Notes: generated by a model from the letters alone, not told the origin. 64,000 nt of DNA from an uncultured Peptostreptococcaceae bacterium (GCA_947072565.1 CAMTIM010000038.1:34287-98286); one strand, 5' to 3'. Numbered from the stretch's first letter, positions 17,158-26,806 are shown. A program made the numbers and translations.

Positions 17158-17194
17158 TAATAAAATAGGTAACACTTAAATTTATATATTTTAA

Positions 17195-17240
17195 AAAAGG
17201 GGCTGTGCTGTTAAATTTAATAGTGCGGTCTCTTTTAAAT
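17195..17240 (+). terminator. Long G-U-rich hairpin after murE
   Basis: Arms 17195-17215 and 17216-17236 pair over about 21 positions with many G-U pairs, and the 3' arm ends in TCTCTTTT. It is probably an imperfect terminator. Confidence 0.55.
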
Positions 17241-17350
17241 TTAGGGCTTTATAATTTAGAAAATAAGTACTATTATAGAATATAGACTCGTAAATGTTTT
17301 TATTAAAATGTAAAATGAACGTTTACATAAGTTAGCTATAGGAGGCAAAG

Positions 17351-18310
17351 ATGAGAGATACTAAAAAAATGACAGAAGCTAGTATTTTAGCGGCTTTATT
17401 TATAATAAGTACAATAGTAGCAGTAGGTAGTGGGTTTGGTTATGCACTTTACTTAGATTTTATAGTACCTATATTATTTTGTATAATATGTTTAAAATGT
17501 GACTTAAAATACTCTGTTTTATGTGGAGTAAGCTCACTATTTATAATAGGACTAGTTATTGGAAATATTGGTACGGCTATTTGGGCAAGCCAAAGTGTTG
17601 TTCTTGGAATTATGTGTGGGACTTTAATTTCAAAAGAAACTACAATTATGGATGACTTAGTATGTGGATCTATACTAGGGGTTTTGCTTATGGTATTTGT
17701 AGATGTATATGCATCAAAATTAATTGGGTATAGTTTTATGAATGAATTTCAAGGATATTCAAAATTATTTCCATATAAAGATTATATAGATGTAATTTAT
17801 TATTTATTTATAGCACTTTTTCCTTTTGGGACTATGTTTAGCATATATTATTTATCATTAATGCTAGCTAGAAAATTAAATATTTTAAAAGGCAATGGAA
17901 AGAAAAAGATGCAGATAATAAAAAATTTTAGAACATGTTCTAGATTTATATGTTGTTCGAAAAATATATTTTATGGATGTGTTATATACATAGTTATTAT
18001 GGAAGTACTTAATATATTTAAAATTGAAGTTAGTAGTGTTTATATAAAAACAATTTTTATATCGGTAAAGTACCTATGCTTATACTTTGTAATAAGAGAT
18101 GGATACATAGCACTTCAAAACTATGCACTATTAAAACATAAAAGAATTTTTTTAATAAGAATATTATCTTTAATAACTTTAATATTTTTAATATGTGAAT
18201 TTAAATTGTGTACAATAGGTATAATAGTTTTAAATATAATTTTAGATTTAAAATTAAATACAAGGAGTACACATATAAGTATGATTGATAATTACTTAAG
18301 TACTTTATAA
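17351..18310 (+). CDS. DUF2232/YybS-like polytopic membrane protein
   Basis: 319 residues with about eight hydrophobic segments. The start (MRDTKKMTEASILAALF) and the first helices resemble the DUF2232/YybS family and, more distantly, the substrate-binding S components of ECF transporters. No ATPase or ECF subunits are adjacent. A basic cytoplasmic loop with several cysteines (FRTCSRFICCSKN) splits the protein into two halves. Function is unknown in this family. The start is preceded by TAGGAGGCAAAG. It lies just before the tyrS T-box but is separated by 370 bases. Confidence 0.7.
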   Translation: MRDTKKMTEASILAALFIISTIVAVGSGFGYALYLDFIVPILFCIICLKCDLKYSVLCGVSSLFIIGLVIGNIGTAIWASQSVVLGIMCGTLISKETTIMDDLVCGSILGVLLMVFVDVYASKLIGYSFMNEFQGYSKLFPYKDYIDVIYYLFIALFPFGTMFSIYYLSLMLARKLNILKGNGKKKMQIIKNFRTCSRFICCSKNIFYGCVIYIVIMEVLNIFKIEVSSVYIKTIFISVKYLCLYFVIRDGYIALQNYALLKHKRIFLIRILSLITLIFLICEFKLCTIGIIVLNIILDLKLNTRSTHISMIDNYLSTL

Positions 18311-18374
18311 TTAAAAAAAGGTTGACAAATTGTAAAATTCAGAATATATTAATATTAATAAAATATTATTTAAA

Positions 18375-18645
18375 GCGATGAAAAGAGCAAGTAAAGCTAA
18401 TATAGTCTAACAGAGAGTTTCCGTTTGCTGAGAGGAGCAAGATAAGTTAGTTTGAATACATCTTAGAGCAGTTTTCCTGAAAGATAACAACCATTAGGGA
18501 AAGTCGTTTAGCATACGTTACAGTGCTTAGGTATAACCAATTTTGGAGTACCTGTTGAGGTTAATACTGAAAAGTATTAATGAATTAAGGTGGTAACACG
18601 TGAGTAATGCTCTCGTCCTTTTATTAGGATGAGGGCTTTTTTAAT
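18375..18645 (+). promoter_or_regulatory. T-box leader, tyrosine-specific
   Basis: Transcription attenuator that senses uncharged tRNA. Stem I begins at GCGATGAAAAGAGCAAGTA; the specifier loop contains TTTGAATACATC, giving codon UAC for tyrosine. The antiterminator bears the T-box sequence AAGGTGGTAACACG, whose TGGT bulge can pair with the ACCA end of tRNA-Tyr. A terminator follows. Uncharged tRNA-Tyr would favour the antiterminator and switch on tyrS. Confidence 0.93.
18609..18643 (+). terminator. T-box regulated terminator
   Basis: GCTCTCGTCCT / AGGATGAGGGC stem with a 6-base loop and T tract; mutually exclusive with the T-box antiterminator. Confidence 0.9.
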
Positions 18646-18684
18646 ACAAAAAAATAAAAAAATAGGAAATTTCGGAGGTATAAA

Positions 18685-19890
18685 ATGATAAATTTAGATG
18701 AACAAGTAAAGATAATTTTAAAAGGTGTAGATGATATAATCGATGAAAAAGACCTTAGAGCAAAATTAACAAAAGCACACAACGAAAATCGTCAATTGGT
18801 AGTAAAGTTAGGTCTTGATCCATCTGCTCCAGATATACATTTAGGTCATACTGTAGTTTTAAGAAAAATGAAACAACTACAAGACTTAGGACACAAAGTA
18901 GTAATAATAATAGGGGACTTTACAGGAAAAATAGGGGATCCAACAGGGAAATCTAGTGCTAGAAAAGCATTAACTACAGAACAAGTTTTAGAAAATGCAA
19001 AAAGCTATGAAGAGCAAATATTCAAAGTTTTAGATAAAGAAAAAACAGAAGTTAGATTTAATAGTGAATGGTTAGCTAAATTAAACTTTGAAGAAGTAGT
19101 AAAATTAGCAGCTACAATAACAGTAGCAAGAATGCTAGAAAGAGAAGACTTCAAGAAAAGATATGAAAGTCATACTCCAATATCAGTACATGAATTCTTC
19201 TACCCATTAATGCAAGGATATGATTCAGTAGCAATAAAGGCTGATATAGAACTTGGAGGAACTGACCAAAGATTTAACTTACTTATGGGTCGTGCACTTC
19301 AAAAAGAATTTAGTCAAGAATCACAAGTAGTTATAATGATGCCTTTACTTGAAGGTTTAGATGGTGTTAATAAAATGAGTAAGAGTTTAGGAAATTACAT
19401 TGGTGTAGATGAAGAGGCTGGGGTAATGTACCAAAAGGCTATGGAAATACCAGATGACTTAATAATTAAATACTACAACTTAGTGACAGATATTCATCCT
19501 GATGTGGTTAATAAGATAGCTTCTGATTTAAAAGAAGATAAAGTTAATCCAAGAAACGTAAAGATGGAACTTGCTAAAGAAATAGTAAGATTATACCATG
19601 GAGAAGAAAGAGCTAACTTTGCAGAAGAAAGATTTAAATCAGTATTCCAAAAAGGTCAAATACCAGTTGATATACTAACAGTAGAAGCTAGTAGTGAAAA
19701 CTTTGATTTAGCTCAAATAATAGTTGATAATAAACTTGTTCAAAGTAAAAGTGAAATGAGAAGATTAGCAACTCAAGGTGGAGTTAAAGTAAATGAAGAA
19801 AAAACAACGGATTTACAATCTGTAGTAGCACAAGGCGAATTAGTAGTTCAAATAGGAAAGAAAAAATTCATAAAAATAATTGTAAAATAA
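18685..19890 (+). CDS. tyrS: Tyrosyl-tRNA synthetase
   Basis: Class I aminoacyl-tRNA synthetase charging tRNA-Tyr. 401 residues. The HIGH motif is HLGHTVVL near residue 53 and the KMSKS motif is KMSKSLGN near residue 231. A C-terminal S4 RNA-binding domain (about residues 335-400, with SKSEMRRLATQGGVKVN) binds the tRNA. The HLGH signature and general layout resemble the TyrZ-type of Firmicutes rather than the Bacillus TyrS1 type. The gene lies behind a UAC-specific T-box, which independently confirms the amino acid. TTCGGAGGT site ahead of the ATG. Confidence 0.97.
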   Translation: MINLDEQVKIILKGVDDIIDEKDLRAKLTKAHNENRQLVVKLGLDPSAPDIHLGHTVVLRKMKQLQDLGHKVVIIIGDFTGKIGDPTGKSSARKALTTEQVLENAKSYEEQIFKVLDKEKTEVRFNSEWLAKLNFEEVVKLAATITVARMLEREDFKKRYESHTPISVHEFFYPLMQGYDSVAIKADIELGGTDQRFNLLMGRALQKEFSQESQVVIMMPLLEGLDGVNKMSKSLGNYIGVDEEAGVMYQKAMEIPDDLIIKYYNLVTDIHPDVVNKIASDLKEDKVNPRNVKMELAKEIVRLYHGEERANFAEERFKSVFQKGQIPVDILTVEASSENFDLAQIIVDNKLVQSKSEMRRLATQGGVKVNEEKTTDLQSVVAQGELVVQIGKKKFIKIIVK

Positions 19891-19904
19891 GAATATAAAT
19901 AAAA

Positions 19905-19945
19905 AGATAGGGTCATCGATTTTAAAATTGATGACCTTATTTTAT
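19905..19945 (+). terminator. Intrinsic terminator of tyrS
   Basis: GGTCATCGATTTT / AAAATTGATGACC stem (one G-T pair), flanked by A and T tracts. Confidence 0.88.
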
Positions 19946-20086
19946 AAATGGAAGTAAAATACTTAAAAACCTTAATAAAAGCGCTTAAATTCTTAATATA
20001 TGGCTTCAAATTATATTGAAAAAATTAGCAATAAATGTTATATTTTATCTAATATATAAATGAAAGAATATGAGAAGAGGGTTTAT

Positions 20087-20626
20087 ATGTATTTACCAAA
20101 TAAAATAACTAAAATATTATCTAAAATGAATAAATCTTATGTCATATATTATAATAAAGGTAAAATATCTTCTGTTGTAATTAATAATCAAGATATTAAG
20201 ATAGAGGCATGTAGTAAAGGATATTGTATAAATTTAAAAGGAGCTAATGTTATTTTAAATAATTTAGAGGCATTAGAGCCGTTATTAATTAAATTTAATA
20301 TGCTAAATAAAGAAGACAAAAATAAAAATAAACTTAAAATGAAAGATACTTTTGTAGAAATATTTTCTCAAAATAAAAATACATTTGCTGTTGAATATAG
20401 TGAAGGTAATATAACTTCAATAATAATTGATGAACCAAAACTTTACATAAATAAAACTAGTACAGGTTATTTGTTAAATGTAAATAATAAAGAAATTGCG
20501 GTAGATAACTTTGCAGATATAAAAAAACTTTTGACTAAAATTAAAATAATAGAAACTAAGATTCCAAATAAAATAATACCTAAAGACGAAAGAAAAGGGT
20601 TTGAACAGTTAAAATTAAAAATTTAG
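20087..20626 (+). CDS. Uncharacterised protein with internal duplication
   Basis: 179 residues, function unknown and family not recognised. It consists of two similar halves of about 65 residues. Each has a strand, a turn with Gly-Lys/Gly-Asn-Ile, a second strand ending in I-I/V-I, a GY(C/L) turn and a final helix with LEALEPLLIK or FADIKKLLTK. Compare YVIYYNKGKISSVVI in the first half with FAVEYSEGNITSIII in the second. No signal peptide or membrane segment. An in-frame ATG exists at 20060, but GAAGAGGG sits 5 bases before the ATG at 20087, which is preferred. Neighbours give no clue. Confidence 0.7.
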   Translation: MYLPNKITKILSKMNKSYVIYYNKGKISSVVINNQDIKIEACSKGYCINLKGANVILNNLEALEPLLIKFNMLNKEDKNKNKLKMKDTFVEIFSQNKNTFAVEYSEGNITSIIIDEPKLYINKTSTGYLLNVNNKEIAVDNFADIKKLLTKIKIIETKIPNKIIPKDERKGFEQLKLKI

Positions 20627-20804
20627 AAAAATAATTATAAAATACTAAAATTAAAAATCTATATTTATTAAAGTATCATAAAGTACTTATTCTATAAAGA
20701 AAACAGGTATATTGTACATGTAGCGTAAATACTTTTATAATAGGGTGTTTTATTTTGAATATTATAAAACAAACAAATAGCAAAATGTAGGAAAGGAGAT
20801 ATCT

Positions 20805-21152
20805 ATGGAAAATAATAAGAATTTTATACCTAAAGAAAACTTAATTATGCTAATGATGGCAGGTTCAATTGTACTTTTTAATATAATAGGATTTATAGTG
20901 TCATACTTTGTATGGAAAGAGTACAGTAGTGAATCTGATTTTATAAGAATTAATGGGCAAAAACTTTTGAACTTTCACATATCATTTGTAATATATACAT
21001 TTATAGCAGGAATATCAATAATTGTTCTTGTAGGAATGGTACTAACTCCATTAGTAGGGCTGGCTTATTTTATACTTACAATAATAGGAATGATAAAATA
21101 TGGGTCACATAAGGATTATGAATATCCATTAACTTTTAATTTTATAAGTTAA
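20805..21152 (+). CDS. DUF4870 membrane protein
   Basis: 115 residues with three hydrophobic helices, matching the DUF4870 family of small membrane proteins of unknown function. The hallmark cytoplasmic segment between helices 1 and 2 is NGQKLLNFHISFVIY. An excellent AAAGGAGATATCT site precedes the ATG. It is a monocistronic unit with its own terminator 30 bases after the stop. Confidence 0.82.
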   Translation: MENNKNFIPKENLIMLMMAGSIVLFNIIGFIVSYFVWKEYSSESDFIRINGQKLLNFHISFVIYTFIAGISIIVLVGMVLTPLVGLAYFILTIIGMIKYGSHKDYEYPLTFNFIS

Positions 21153-21181
21153 TGGATAACGTAAATTTAAAACACAACATA

Positions 21182-21216
21182 AAAGACTATATTGAACAAT
21201 CTCGATATAGTCTTTT
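21182..21216 (+). terminator. Intrinsic terminator
   Basis: AAAGACTATAT / ATATAGTCTTT stem with an 11-13 base loop and a T run. Confidence 0.85.
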
Positions 21217-21266
21217 TAGTGTAATTATAATAAATTTATTAAAATAAAGTTGAAGGGGTGAAGTTA

Positions 21267-22190
21267 TTGGTAAAAAAACACATAGGGGAAATGGGGTTAA
21301 TATTAGTATCTATAATATGGGGTAGTGGGTTTGTTGGAACTCAACTTGCGTTAGATGGGGGATTAACACCTCTTCAATTAATTACATTAAGATTTTTAAT
21401 AGCATCAATTTTGATAAATGTAATATTTTTCAAACAAATTAAAGCCAATATAAATAAAGATGCTATAAAAAGAGGTATTGTTTTAGGTGTTTTTTTATTT
21501 TTAGCATTTGTGGTTCAAACTATAGGTCTTTTATATACAACACCATCTAAAAATGCTTTTATAACAGCTTCCAATGTGGTTATAGTTCCTTTTATAGGAT
21601 ACTTTGTATATAAAAGAAAACTAGATAAAATAGGTATAATAAGTAGCTTGATGACTCTTATAGGTATAGCTATATTATCACTAGAGGCTGATTTCTCAAT
21701 TAATATAGGTGATTTTTTAACTTTAATATGTGCATTTGCATTCGCTTTTCATATATTTTTCACAAGTGAATTTGCATCAAAGTATAGTCCTATAGTATTA
21801 ACTTCGGTGCAGTTTGGTGTAGCATTTTTATTATCTTTAGTGGCACAAATATTTATTGGGGAAGGTAAAATAGATGCTGGTATGAATGGGTATTTGGGAG
21901 CACTTTATTTAGGGGTGTTTAGTACTACAATAGCATTTTTACTTCAAACTATATGCCAAAGAAGAGTTGAAGGTACTAAAACTGCAATAATTCTTTCTAC
22001 AGAAGCTGTGTTTGGTACTTTATTTTCTATAGTATTATTAAATGAACCTGTTACTATAAAGCTTGTTTTAGGAAGTGCTATCATATTTATATCAATAATA
22101 ATGTCAGAAACTAAATTATCTTTTTTAAAGCAAAAATCTACATATATACAAGAAGTATGTAGTGGCATAGAGCAAGAAAATGAAGAATAG
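21267..22190 (+). CDS. EamA/DMT family transporter
   Basis: Ten-helix drug/metabolite transporter superfamily protein made of two EamA repeats. Repeat one begins LILVSIIWGSGFVGTQLAL and includes the conserved LITLRFLIA. Repeat two begins near residue 145 and ends near 280 with TEAVFGTLFSIVLLNE, a classic EamA signature. Members export amino acids, purines or other metabolites; the substrate is not predictable here. The longest frame starts at GTG 21258, but that codon lies within the Shine-Dalgarno GAAGGGGTGA. TTG at 21267, 5-6 bases after it, is the better start. About 307 residues. Confidence 0.88.
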   Translation: MVKKHIGEMGLILVSIIWGSGFVGTQLALDGGLTPLQLITLRFLIASILINVIFFKQIKANINKDAIKRGIVLGVFLFLAFVVQTIGLLYTTPSKNAFITASNVVIVPFIGYFVYKRKLDKIGIISSLMTLIGIAILSLEADFSINIGDFLTLICAFAFAFHIFFTSEFASKYSPIVLTSVQFGVAFLLSLVAQIFIGEGKIDAGMNGYLGALYLGVFSTTIAFLLQTICQRRVEGTKTAIILSTEAVFGTLFSIVLLNEPVTIKLVLGSAIIFISIIMSETKLSFLKQKSTYIQEVCSGIEQENEE

Positions 22191-22389
22191 TGATTAGAAT
22201 CTATAAAAATAATATTAAATATACATTGATAAATACCTGTCAAAAATGGTAAACTTTAGGAGTTAAATATTTATATTTAAAAAATTTTAAATTTATTGTT
22301 TAAGGTATAAAAGCTCGGGTATATATAGAGTATAGTAATTTAGATAATAAATTAAAATTAATAAATAAATTAGGTGGAGGTAAATAATT

Positions 22390-22941
22390 ATGAAAAAATT
22401 TGTTTGTACAGTATGTGGATATATACATGAAGGGGAAGCTGCACCAGAAGTTTGTCCAGTATGTAAAGTAGGAGCTGACAAGTTCAACGAAATGAGTGGA
22501 GAAATGGTTTGGGCTGACGAGCATAGAGTAGGTTTAGCTCAAGGTGTAGATGCAGAAATATTAGAAGGATTAAGAGCTAACTTTACTGGAGAATGTACAG
22601 AAGTTGGAATGTACTTAGCTATGAGCCGTCAAGCTGATAGAGAAGGATACCCAGAGGTTGCAGAAGCTTACAAGAGAATAGCATTTGAAGAAGCAGAACA
22701 TGCTGCTAAGTTTGCTGAATTATTAGGGGAAGTAGTTGTAGCAGATACTAAAGCTAATTTAGCTGCAAGAGTTGAAGCTGAATATGGAGCAACTGAAGGA
22801 AAATTAAAAATAGCTAAAAGAGCTAAAGAATTAGGATTAGATGCTATACATGATACAGTTCATGAAATGTGTAAAGATGAAGCAAGACATGGTAAAGCAT
22901 TCTTAGGATTATTAGAAAGACACTTTGGAAAGAAAAACTAA
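22390..22941 (+). CDS. Reverse rubrerythrin
   Basis: Non-haem iron peroxidase that reduces hydrogen peroxide in anaerobes, and in clostridia a terminal step of NADH-dependent peroxide and oxygen detoxification. 183 residues. The rubredoxin-like domain is at the N-terminus ([10 protein letters not shown] and CPVCKVG, two CxxC knuckles, residues 5-26). The ferritin-like diiron domain follows, with EXXH-type ligands in [10 protein letters not shown] and DEARHGKAF and with glutamates in GECTEVGMY. This domain order is reversed relative to classical rubrerythrin, hence the name. It has a GGTGGAGGTAAATA site and its own terminator. Confidence 0.95.
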   Translation: MKKFVCTVCGYIHEGEAAPEVCPVCKVGADKFNEMSGEMVWADEHRVGLAQGVDAEILEGLRANFTGECTEVGMYLAMSRQADREGYPEVAEAYKRIAFEEAEHAAKFAELLGEVVVADTKANLAARVEAEYGATEGKLKIAKRAKELGLDAIHDTVHEMCKDEARHGKAFLGLLERHFGKKN

Positions 22942-22956
22942 TTTAAAATTAATATA

Positions 22957-22990
22957 AAAAATAGAGAAAGCATATGCTTTCTCTATTTTT
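22957..22990 (+). terminator. Intrinsic terminator of the rubrerythrin gene
   Basis: Perfect palindrome centred on GCATATGC with AAATAGAGAAA / TTTCTCTATTT arms and a T run. Confidence 0.9.
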
Positions 22991-23054
22991 GTGTAGACAC
23001 AATGATATTAAATACATACAATTAAAGTTACTATAAGTATAAAAGGAGTACAAT

Positions 23055-24203
23055 ATGAAATTAGTGTCATTAAGAAAATGTGATGATTATAAATATGAAA
23101 ATATAAAAAATTGTGTTGAAGATATGTTAAAAGACATAGGCGGAATAGAAAAATACATAAAGCCAAATAGCAAAGTTTTAATAAAGCCAAATTTACTTAT
23201 GAAAAAGACTCCAGAAGAAGCGACTACAACACATCCAATGGTTGTTAAAGTGGTTTGTGAAAAATTGTTAAAATTAAATTGTGAAGTGATAATAGGAGAT
23301 AGCCCAGGAGGACCTTATACTGTAAGCGCTCTAAAGGGAATTTATAAATCTAGCGGTATGGAAGCAGTAGCAAATGAACTAAACGTAAAACTAAATTATG
23401 ATGTAAGTGATGTTAAGGTAGAAAATGAAGATGCCCATGCACTTAAATATATGGATATCATAACGCCAATAACTAAAGTGGATCATATAGTAAACATTTG
23501 TAAGCTAAAAACTCATGGAATGGCTACATTTACAGGTGGAGTTAAAAATTTATATGGATGCATAGCAGGTCTTAAAAAAGCCGAGATACATTATAGATTC
23601 CCAACAGAAGAATTGTTTTGTGAAGATGTATTATTAGATATATGCTCATACGTTAAGCCAACTCTTACTATAATGGATGGAGTTATAGGTATGGAAGGTG
23701 ATGGACCGTCAGCTGGAATACCTAGACATATTGGGGTAATGCTAGCTTCAGATAGTCCTTATGCGTTAGATGGTGTAGCTTGTAAACTAATAAATTTAAG
23801 TGTTGATGAAGTACCTACACTTAGAGGATCTGTAAAGAGAAATTATATAAAAAAAGATTTATCAGATATACAAATACTAGGAGAAGATATAAAATCACTA
23901 ATTATATCAGACTTTAAAATACCTAAAACAAGTAAAGACTTTAGATTATTAGCATCTAGCCTACCTAAATTTTTACATGAACCTATAACTAAATTAATAA
24001 CACCAAAACCAATTATAAGATACAAAGATTGCGTAAAATGTGGAAAATGTATACAAGCTTGCCCGGCAAAAGCTATGAATATAAATAAAGAAAAAGTAAC
24101 TATAAATTTAGATGAATGTATAAGATGCTATTGTTGCCATGAACTTTGTCCTAAAAAAGCTGTAGACATTAAAAGAAACTTTATATTTAAACTTATGAAA
24201 TAA
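23055..24203 (+). CDS. DUF362 protein with C-terminal 2[4Fe-4S] ferredoxin domain
   Basis: 382 residues. Residues about 1-290 are a DUF362 domain, with typical KVLIKPNLL, GDSPGGPYT, CKLKTHGMATFTGGVKNLYG and MDGVIGMEGDGPSAG segments. Residues 315-370 contain two CxxCxxCxxxCP clusters (CVKCGKCIQACP and CIRCYCCHELCP), so it should bind two [4Fe-4S] clusters. Members are found in many anaerobes and probably act in electron transfer, but no reaction is established. No signal peptide. Single gene preceded by AAAAGGAG. Confidence 0.9.
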   Translation: MKLVSLRKCDDYKYENIKNCVEDMLKDIGGIEKYIKPNSKVLIKPNLLMKKTPEEATTTHPMVVKVVCEKLLKLNCEVIIGDSPGGPYTVSALKGIYKSSGMEAVANELNVKLNYDVSDVKVENEDAHALKYMDIITPITKVDHIVNICKLKTHGMATFTGGVKNLYGCIAGLKKAEIHYRFPTEELFCEDVLLDICSYVKPTLTIMDGVIGMEGDGPSAGIPRHIGVMLASDSPYALDGVACKLINLSVDEVPTLRGSVKRNYIKKDLSDIQILGEDIKSLIISDFKIPKTSKDFRLLASSLPKFLHEPITKLITPKPIIRYKDCVKCGKCIQACPAKAMNINKEKVTINLDECIRCYCCHELCPKKAVDIKRNFIFKLMK

Positions 24204-24311
24204 AAAATGAATATTAAATAAATATAATTTAAAATAGTTCGACTCAATATTTAAATTATTAAATATATAAGGTATAATAAAAGAAAATATTCAATCGATG
24301 GGGGATAAATT

Positions 24312-25526
24312 ATGGCTTCAAAAAGAGAAGATATAGAGTATTTAGAATATATATTTAGTAAATTTTATGATATTGGAGCCAATTCATATGGTGGAGTAAC
24401 AAGACTTGGTTACTCTAAAGTTGAAGATGAAATGCATGAAATGTTTAAAATGTTAGGAGAAATAGAAGAGTTTAATACTTATATAGATGAAGTAGGAAAT
24501 ACATATATAGCAAACGATATTAGCGATAAAAAATATTACCTAATGGGTTCTCACCTAGATTCTGTTGTAAATGGTGGGAGATATGATGGAGTAGCTGGAG
24601 TTATAGCAGGTCTTTTGATATTAAAATGGGCAAAGGATGAAAATATTGATATACCAATAAGAGTGGGAGCATTTAGATGCGAAGAGTCTAGCAATTTTGG
24701 AAAGTGTACAATAGGTAGCGGACTTATAACAGGCGAGCTTAGTAAGGACGATGTTAAAGGATTAATTTCAAAGACTGGTAAATACATAGTAGAAGTATTT
24801 AATAATAAGGGATACAGTTTTACCCCAAAAAAAATAGAAAATATTAAACAGTATATAGAACTTCATATTGAACAAGGTAAGGTTTTAGAAGAATATGGAA
24901 TAAAGATAGGAATTGTTAGTGATATAGCAGGTCCTAGACGATTTGAGGTAAGTATATTGGGAGAAGCTGAACATTCTGGTGCTACACCTATGGATATGAG
25001 ATCAGATGCTTTATGTGCAGCCTCAGAGTTTATACTAGAATTAGAACAATTAGGGAAAATGGAAAGCTATAGAAAATCTGTTACAACTGTAGGTGTAATA
25101 AATAATGGTCCAAATGTGTTAAATGTTATTCCAGGTGAAGTTACATTGGGAGTAGACATAAGGGGAATAGACATAGATAGTTTAGATATTATTGAAAATG
25201 GTATGAAAAATGTAGCAAAAGAAGTTGGTAAAAAGAGAGATGTTAAGGTATTTATACAAGAAGCAGGAAGATTCAATCCTGTTAAAATGAGTTCTTATAT
25301 GCAAAAAAAATTGATTGAATGTAGCGACAGATTAAAAATAACTCATAAAGTAATGCCAAGTGGTGCAGGTCATGACGCTATGGCATTTAGTAAAATTTGT
25401 GATAGTGCTATGGTATTTATACCGTGTTATAGAGGAATAAGCCACAACAAAAGTGAATTTTCATCATTATTAAGCATATATGATGGTGCTAAAGTTATAT
25501 ATGAATACCTAAAAGGAGAAATGTAG
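24312..25526 (+). CDS. M20 family ureido-acid amidohydrolase (carbamoylase type)
   Basis: 404-residue zinc or manganese hydrolase of the hydantoinase/carbamoylase (AllC/HyuC) branch of peptidase family M20. These enzymes remove the carbamoyl or ureido group of N-carbamoyl amino acids, ureidoglycine or allantoate. Metal ligands are in GSHLDSV (His) and GGRYDGV (Asp), REEES-like RCEESSNFG (the Glu pair), and later HIEQG and the C-terminal GHDAMAF (His). A dimerisation domain lies between, with EHSGATPMDMRSDA. The dihydroorotase-family gene starts 2 bases after the stop, so both are in one operon. That neighbour suggests N-carbamoyl-L-aspartate as one candidate substrate. Confidence 0.9.
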   Translation: MASKREDIEYLEYIFSKFYDIGANSYGGVTRLGYSKVEDEMHEMFKMLGEIEEFNTYIDEVGNTYIANDISDKKYYLMGSHLDSVVNGGRYDGVAGVIAGLLILKWAKDENIDIPIRVGAFRCEESSNFGKCTIGSGLITGELSKDDVKGLISKTGKYIVEVFNNKGYSFTPKKIENIKQYIELHIEQGKVLEEYGIKIGIVSDIAGPRRFEVSILGEAEHSGATPMDMRSDALCAASEFILELEQLGKMESYRKSVTTVGVINNGPNVLNVIPGEVTLGVDIRGIDIDSLDIIENGMKNVAKEVGKKRDVKVFIQEAGRFNPVKMSSYMQKKLIECSDRLKITHKVMPSGAGHDAMAFSKICDSAMVFIPCYRGISHNKSEFSSLLSIYDGAKVIYEYLKGEM

Positions 25527-25528
25527 CT

Positions 25529-26806
25529 ATGATACTTATAAAAAATGGAAGAATAATAGACCCAAGTACTAAAAGAGATGAAGTACTTGATATAGTTATA
25601 AAAGAAAATAAAATTGAAAAAATAGGTAAGTTTCCTATAACAAGCGAGTATAAAAGCATAATAGATGCAACAGGAAACGTAGTAGCACCAGGGCTAATAG
25701 ATGTACACGTGCACTTTAGAGATCCAGGTTTTACACATAAAGAAGATATAGAGAGTGGTTCATTATCTGCGGCTAAAGGAGGGTTTACAACTGTTATATG
25801 TATGGCAAACACGAATCCAATAGTAGATAATGAAGAAACTTTAAATTACATAAAACAAAAAGCAGAAAAGTCACCTATAAATGTATTGCAAGTAGGGTCT
25901 ATAACTAAAGGATTTAAGGGTGAAGAGTTAGTAGATATGGAAAAACTTAAGGATTGTGGAGCGGTAGGGTTTAGCGATGATGGATTGCCTATAACTAATG
26001 CTGATATAGTTCTACACGCTATGAACAAAGCTAATGAATTAGATCTTCCGCTAAGTTTTCATGAAGAAGATCCATCTTTAATAACATGTGCAGGAATAAA
26101 TGAGGGTGAAATATCTGAAAAACTTGGTATAGTAGGAGCATCAAATGCAGCTGAAGATGTTATGGTAGCAAGAGATTGTATGTTAGCTATAAAAAGTGGT
26201 GCAAAGATAAATATACAACATATAAGCTCTAGGGTATCTGTTGAGGTTGTAAGAGTGGCTAAAAGCTTAGGAGCTAATGTATATGCAGAAGCGACTCCAC
26301 ATCACTTTACATTAACACAAGAGGATGTGCTAAAATATAGCACTAATGCTAAGATGAACCCACCACTTAGAACTGTAGATGATAAATATAGTATTATAGA
26401 AGGATTACAAGATGATACTATAGAAATAATAGCAACAGATCATGCACCTCATACAGAGGAAGAAAAAAATACAGAACTTACTAAGGCACCAAGTGGAATT
26501 GTAGGACTTGAAACATCACTTGGACTTGGTGTAACTAATTTAGTTAGAAAAGGTCATTTAAGTATTATGAAGTTAATAGAAAAGATGACTATAAATCCAG
26601 CTAATCTTTATAATTTAGATAGTGGTTGTATAAAAGAAGGAAAAATAGCTGACTTAGTAATATTTAATCCTAATGAGAAATATGTAGTAAGTGAATTTGC
26701 TTCAAAATCATCTAATTCACCATTTATTGGAGAAACATTGTATGGAAAAATCAAATACACTATATGCAAAGGAAAAGTTGTATTTGAAGATATAGAAGAA
26801 AATTAA
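25529..26806 (+). CDS. pyrC: Dihydroorotase (type I)
   Basis: Cyclic amidohydrolase interconverting N-carbamoyl-L-aspartate and dihydroorotate. 425 residues, usual for the class. Metal ligands are visible: His60 and His62 (DVHVHFRDPG), Asp150 or Asp151 (GFSDDG), His178 (LSFHEED), His231 (IQHISS) and the catalytic Asp in IATDHAPH near residue 304. The HFRDPG and MNPPLR motifs mark true dihydroorotases rather than hydantoinases. No other pyrimidine biosynthesis gene is nearby; instead a ureido-acid hydrolase is directly upstream, 2 bases away. The pair may therefore run in the degradative direction. Terminator follows. Confidence 0.9.
   Translation: MILIKNGRIIDPSTKRDEVLDIVIKENKIEKIGKFPITSEYKSIIDATGNVVAPGLIDVHVHFRDPGFTHKEDIESGSLSAAKGGFTTVICMANTNPIVDNEETLNYIKQKAEKSPINVLQVGSITKGFKGEELVDMEKLKDCGAVGFSDDGLPITNADIVLHAMNKANELDLPLSFHEEDPSLITCAGINEGEISEKLGIVGASNAAEDVMVARDCMLAIKSGAKINIQHISSRVSVEVVRVAKSLGANVYAEATPHHFTLTQEDVLKYSTNAKMNPPLRTVDDKYSIIEGLQDDTIEIIATDHAPHTEEEKNTELTKAPSGIVGLETSLGLGVTNLVRKGHLSIMKLIEKMTINPANLYNLDSGCIKEGKIADLVIFNPNEKYVVSEFASKSSNSPFIGETLYGKIKYTICKGKVVFEDIEEN

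Noticed and set aside
22293..22524. Two overlapping minus-strand frames of 64 and 74 codons
   Set aside because: They run antisense into the rubrerythrin gene and its leader, lack Shine-Dalgarno sequences and have no coding-like composition.
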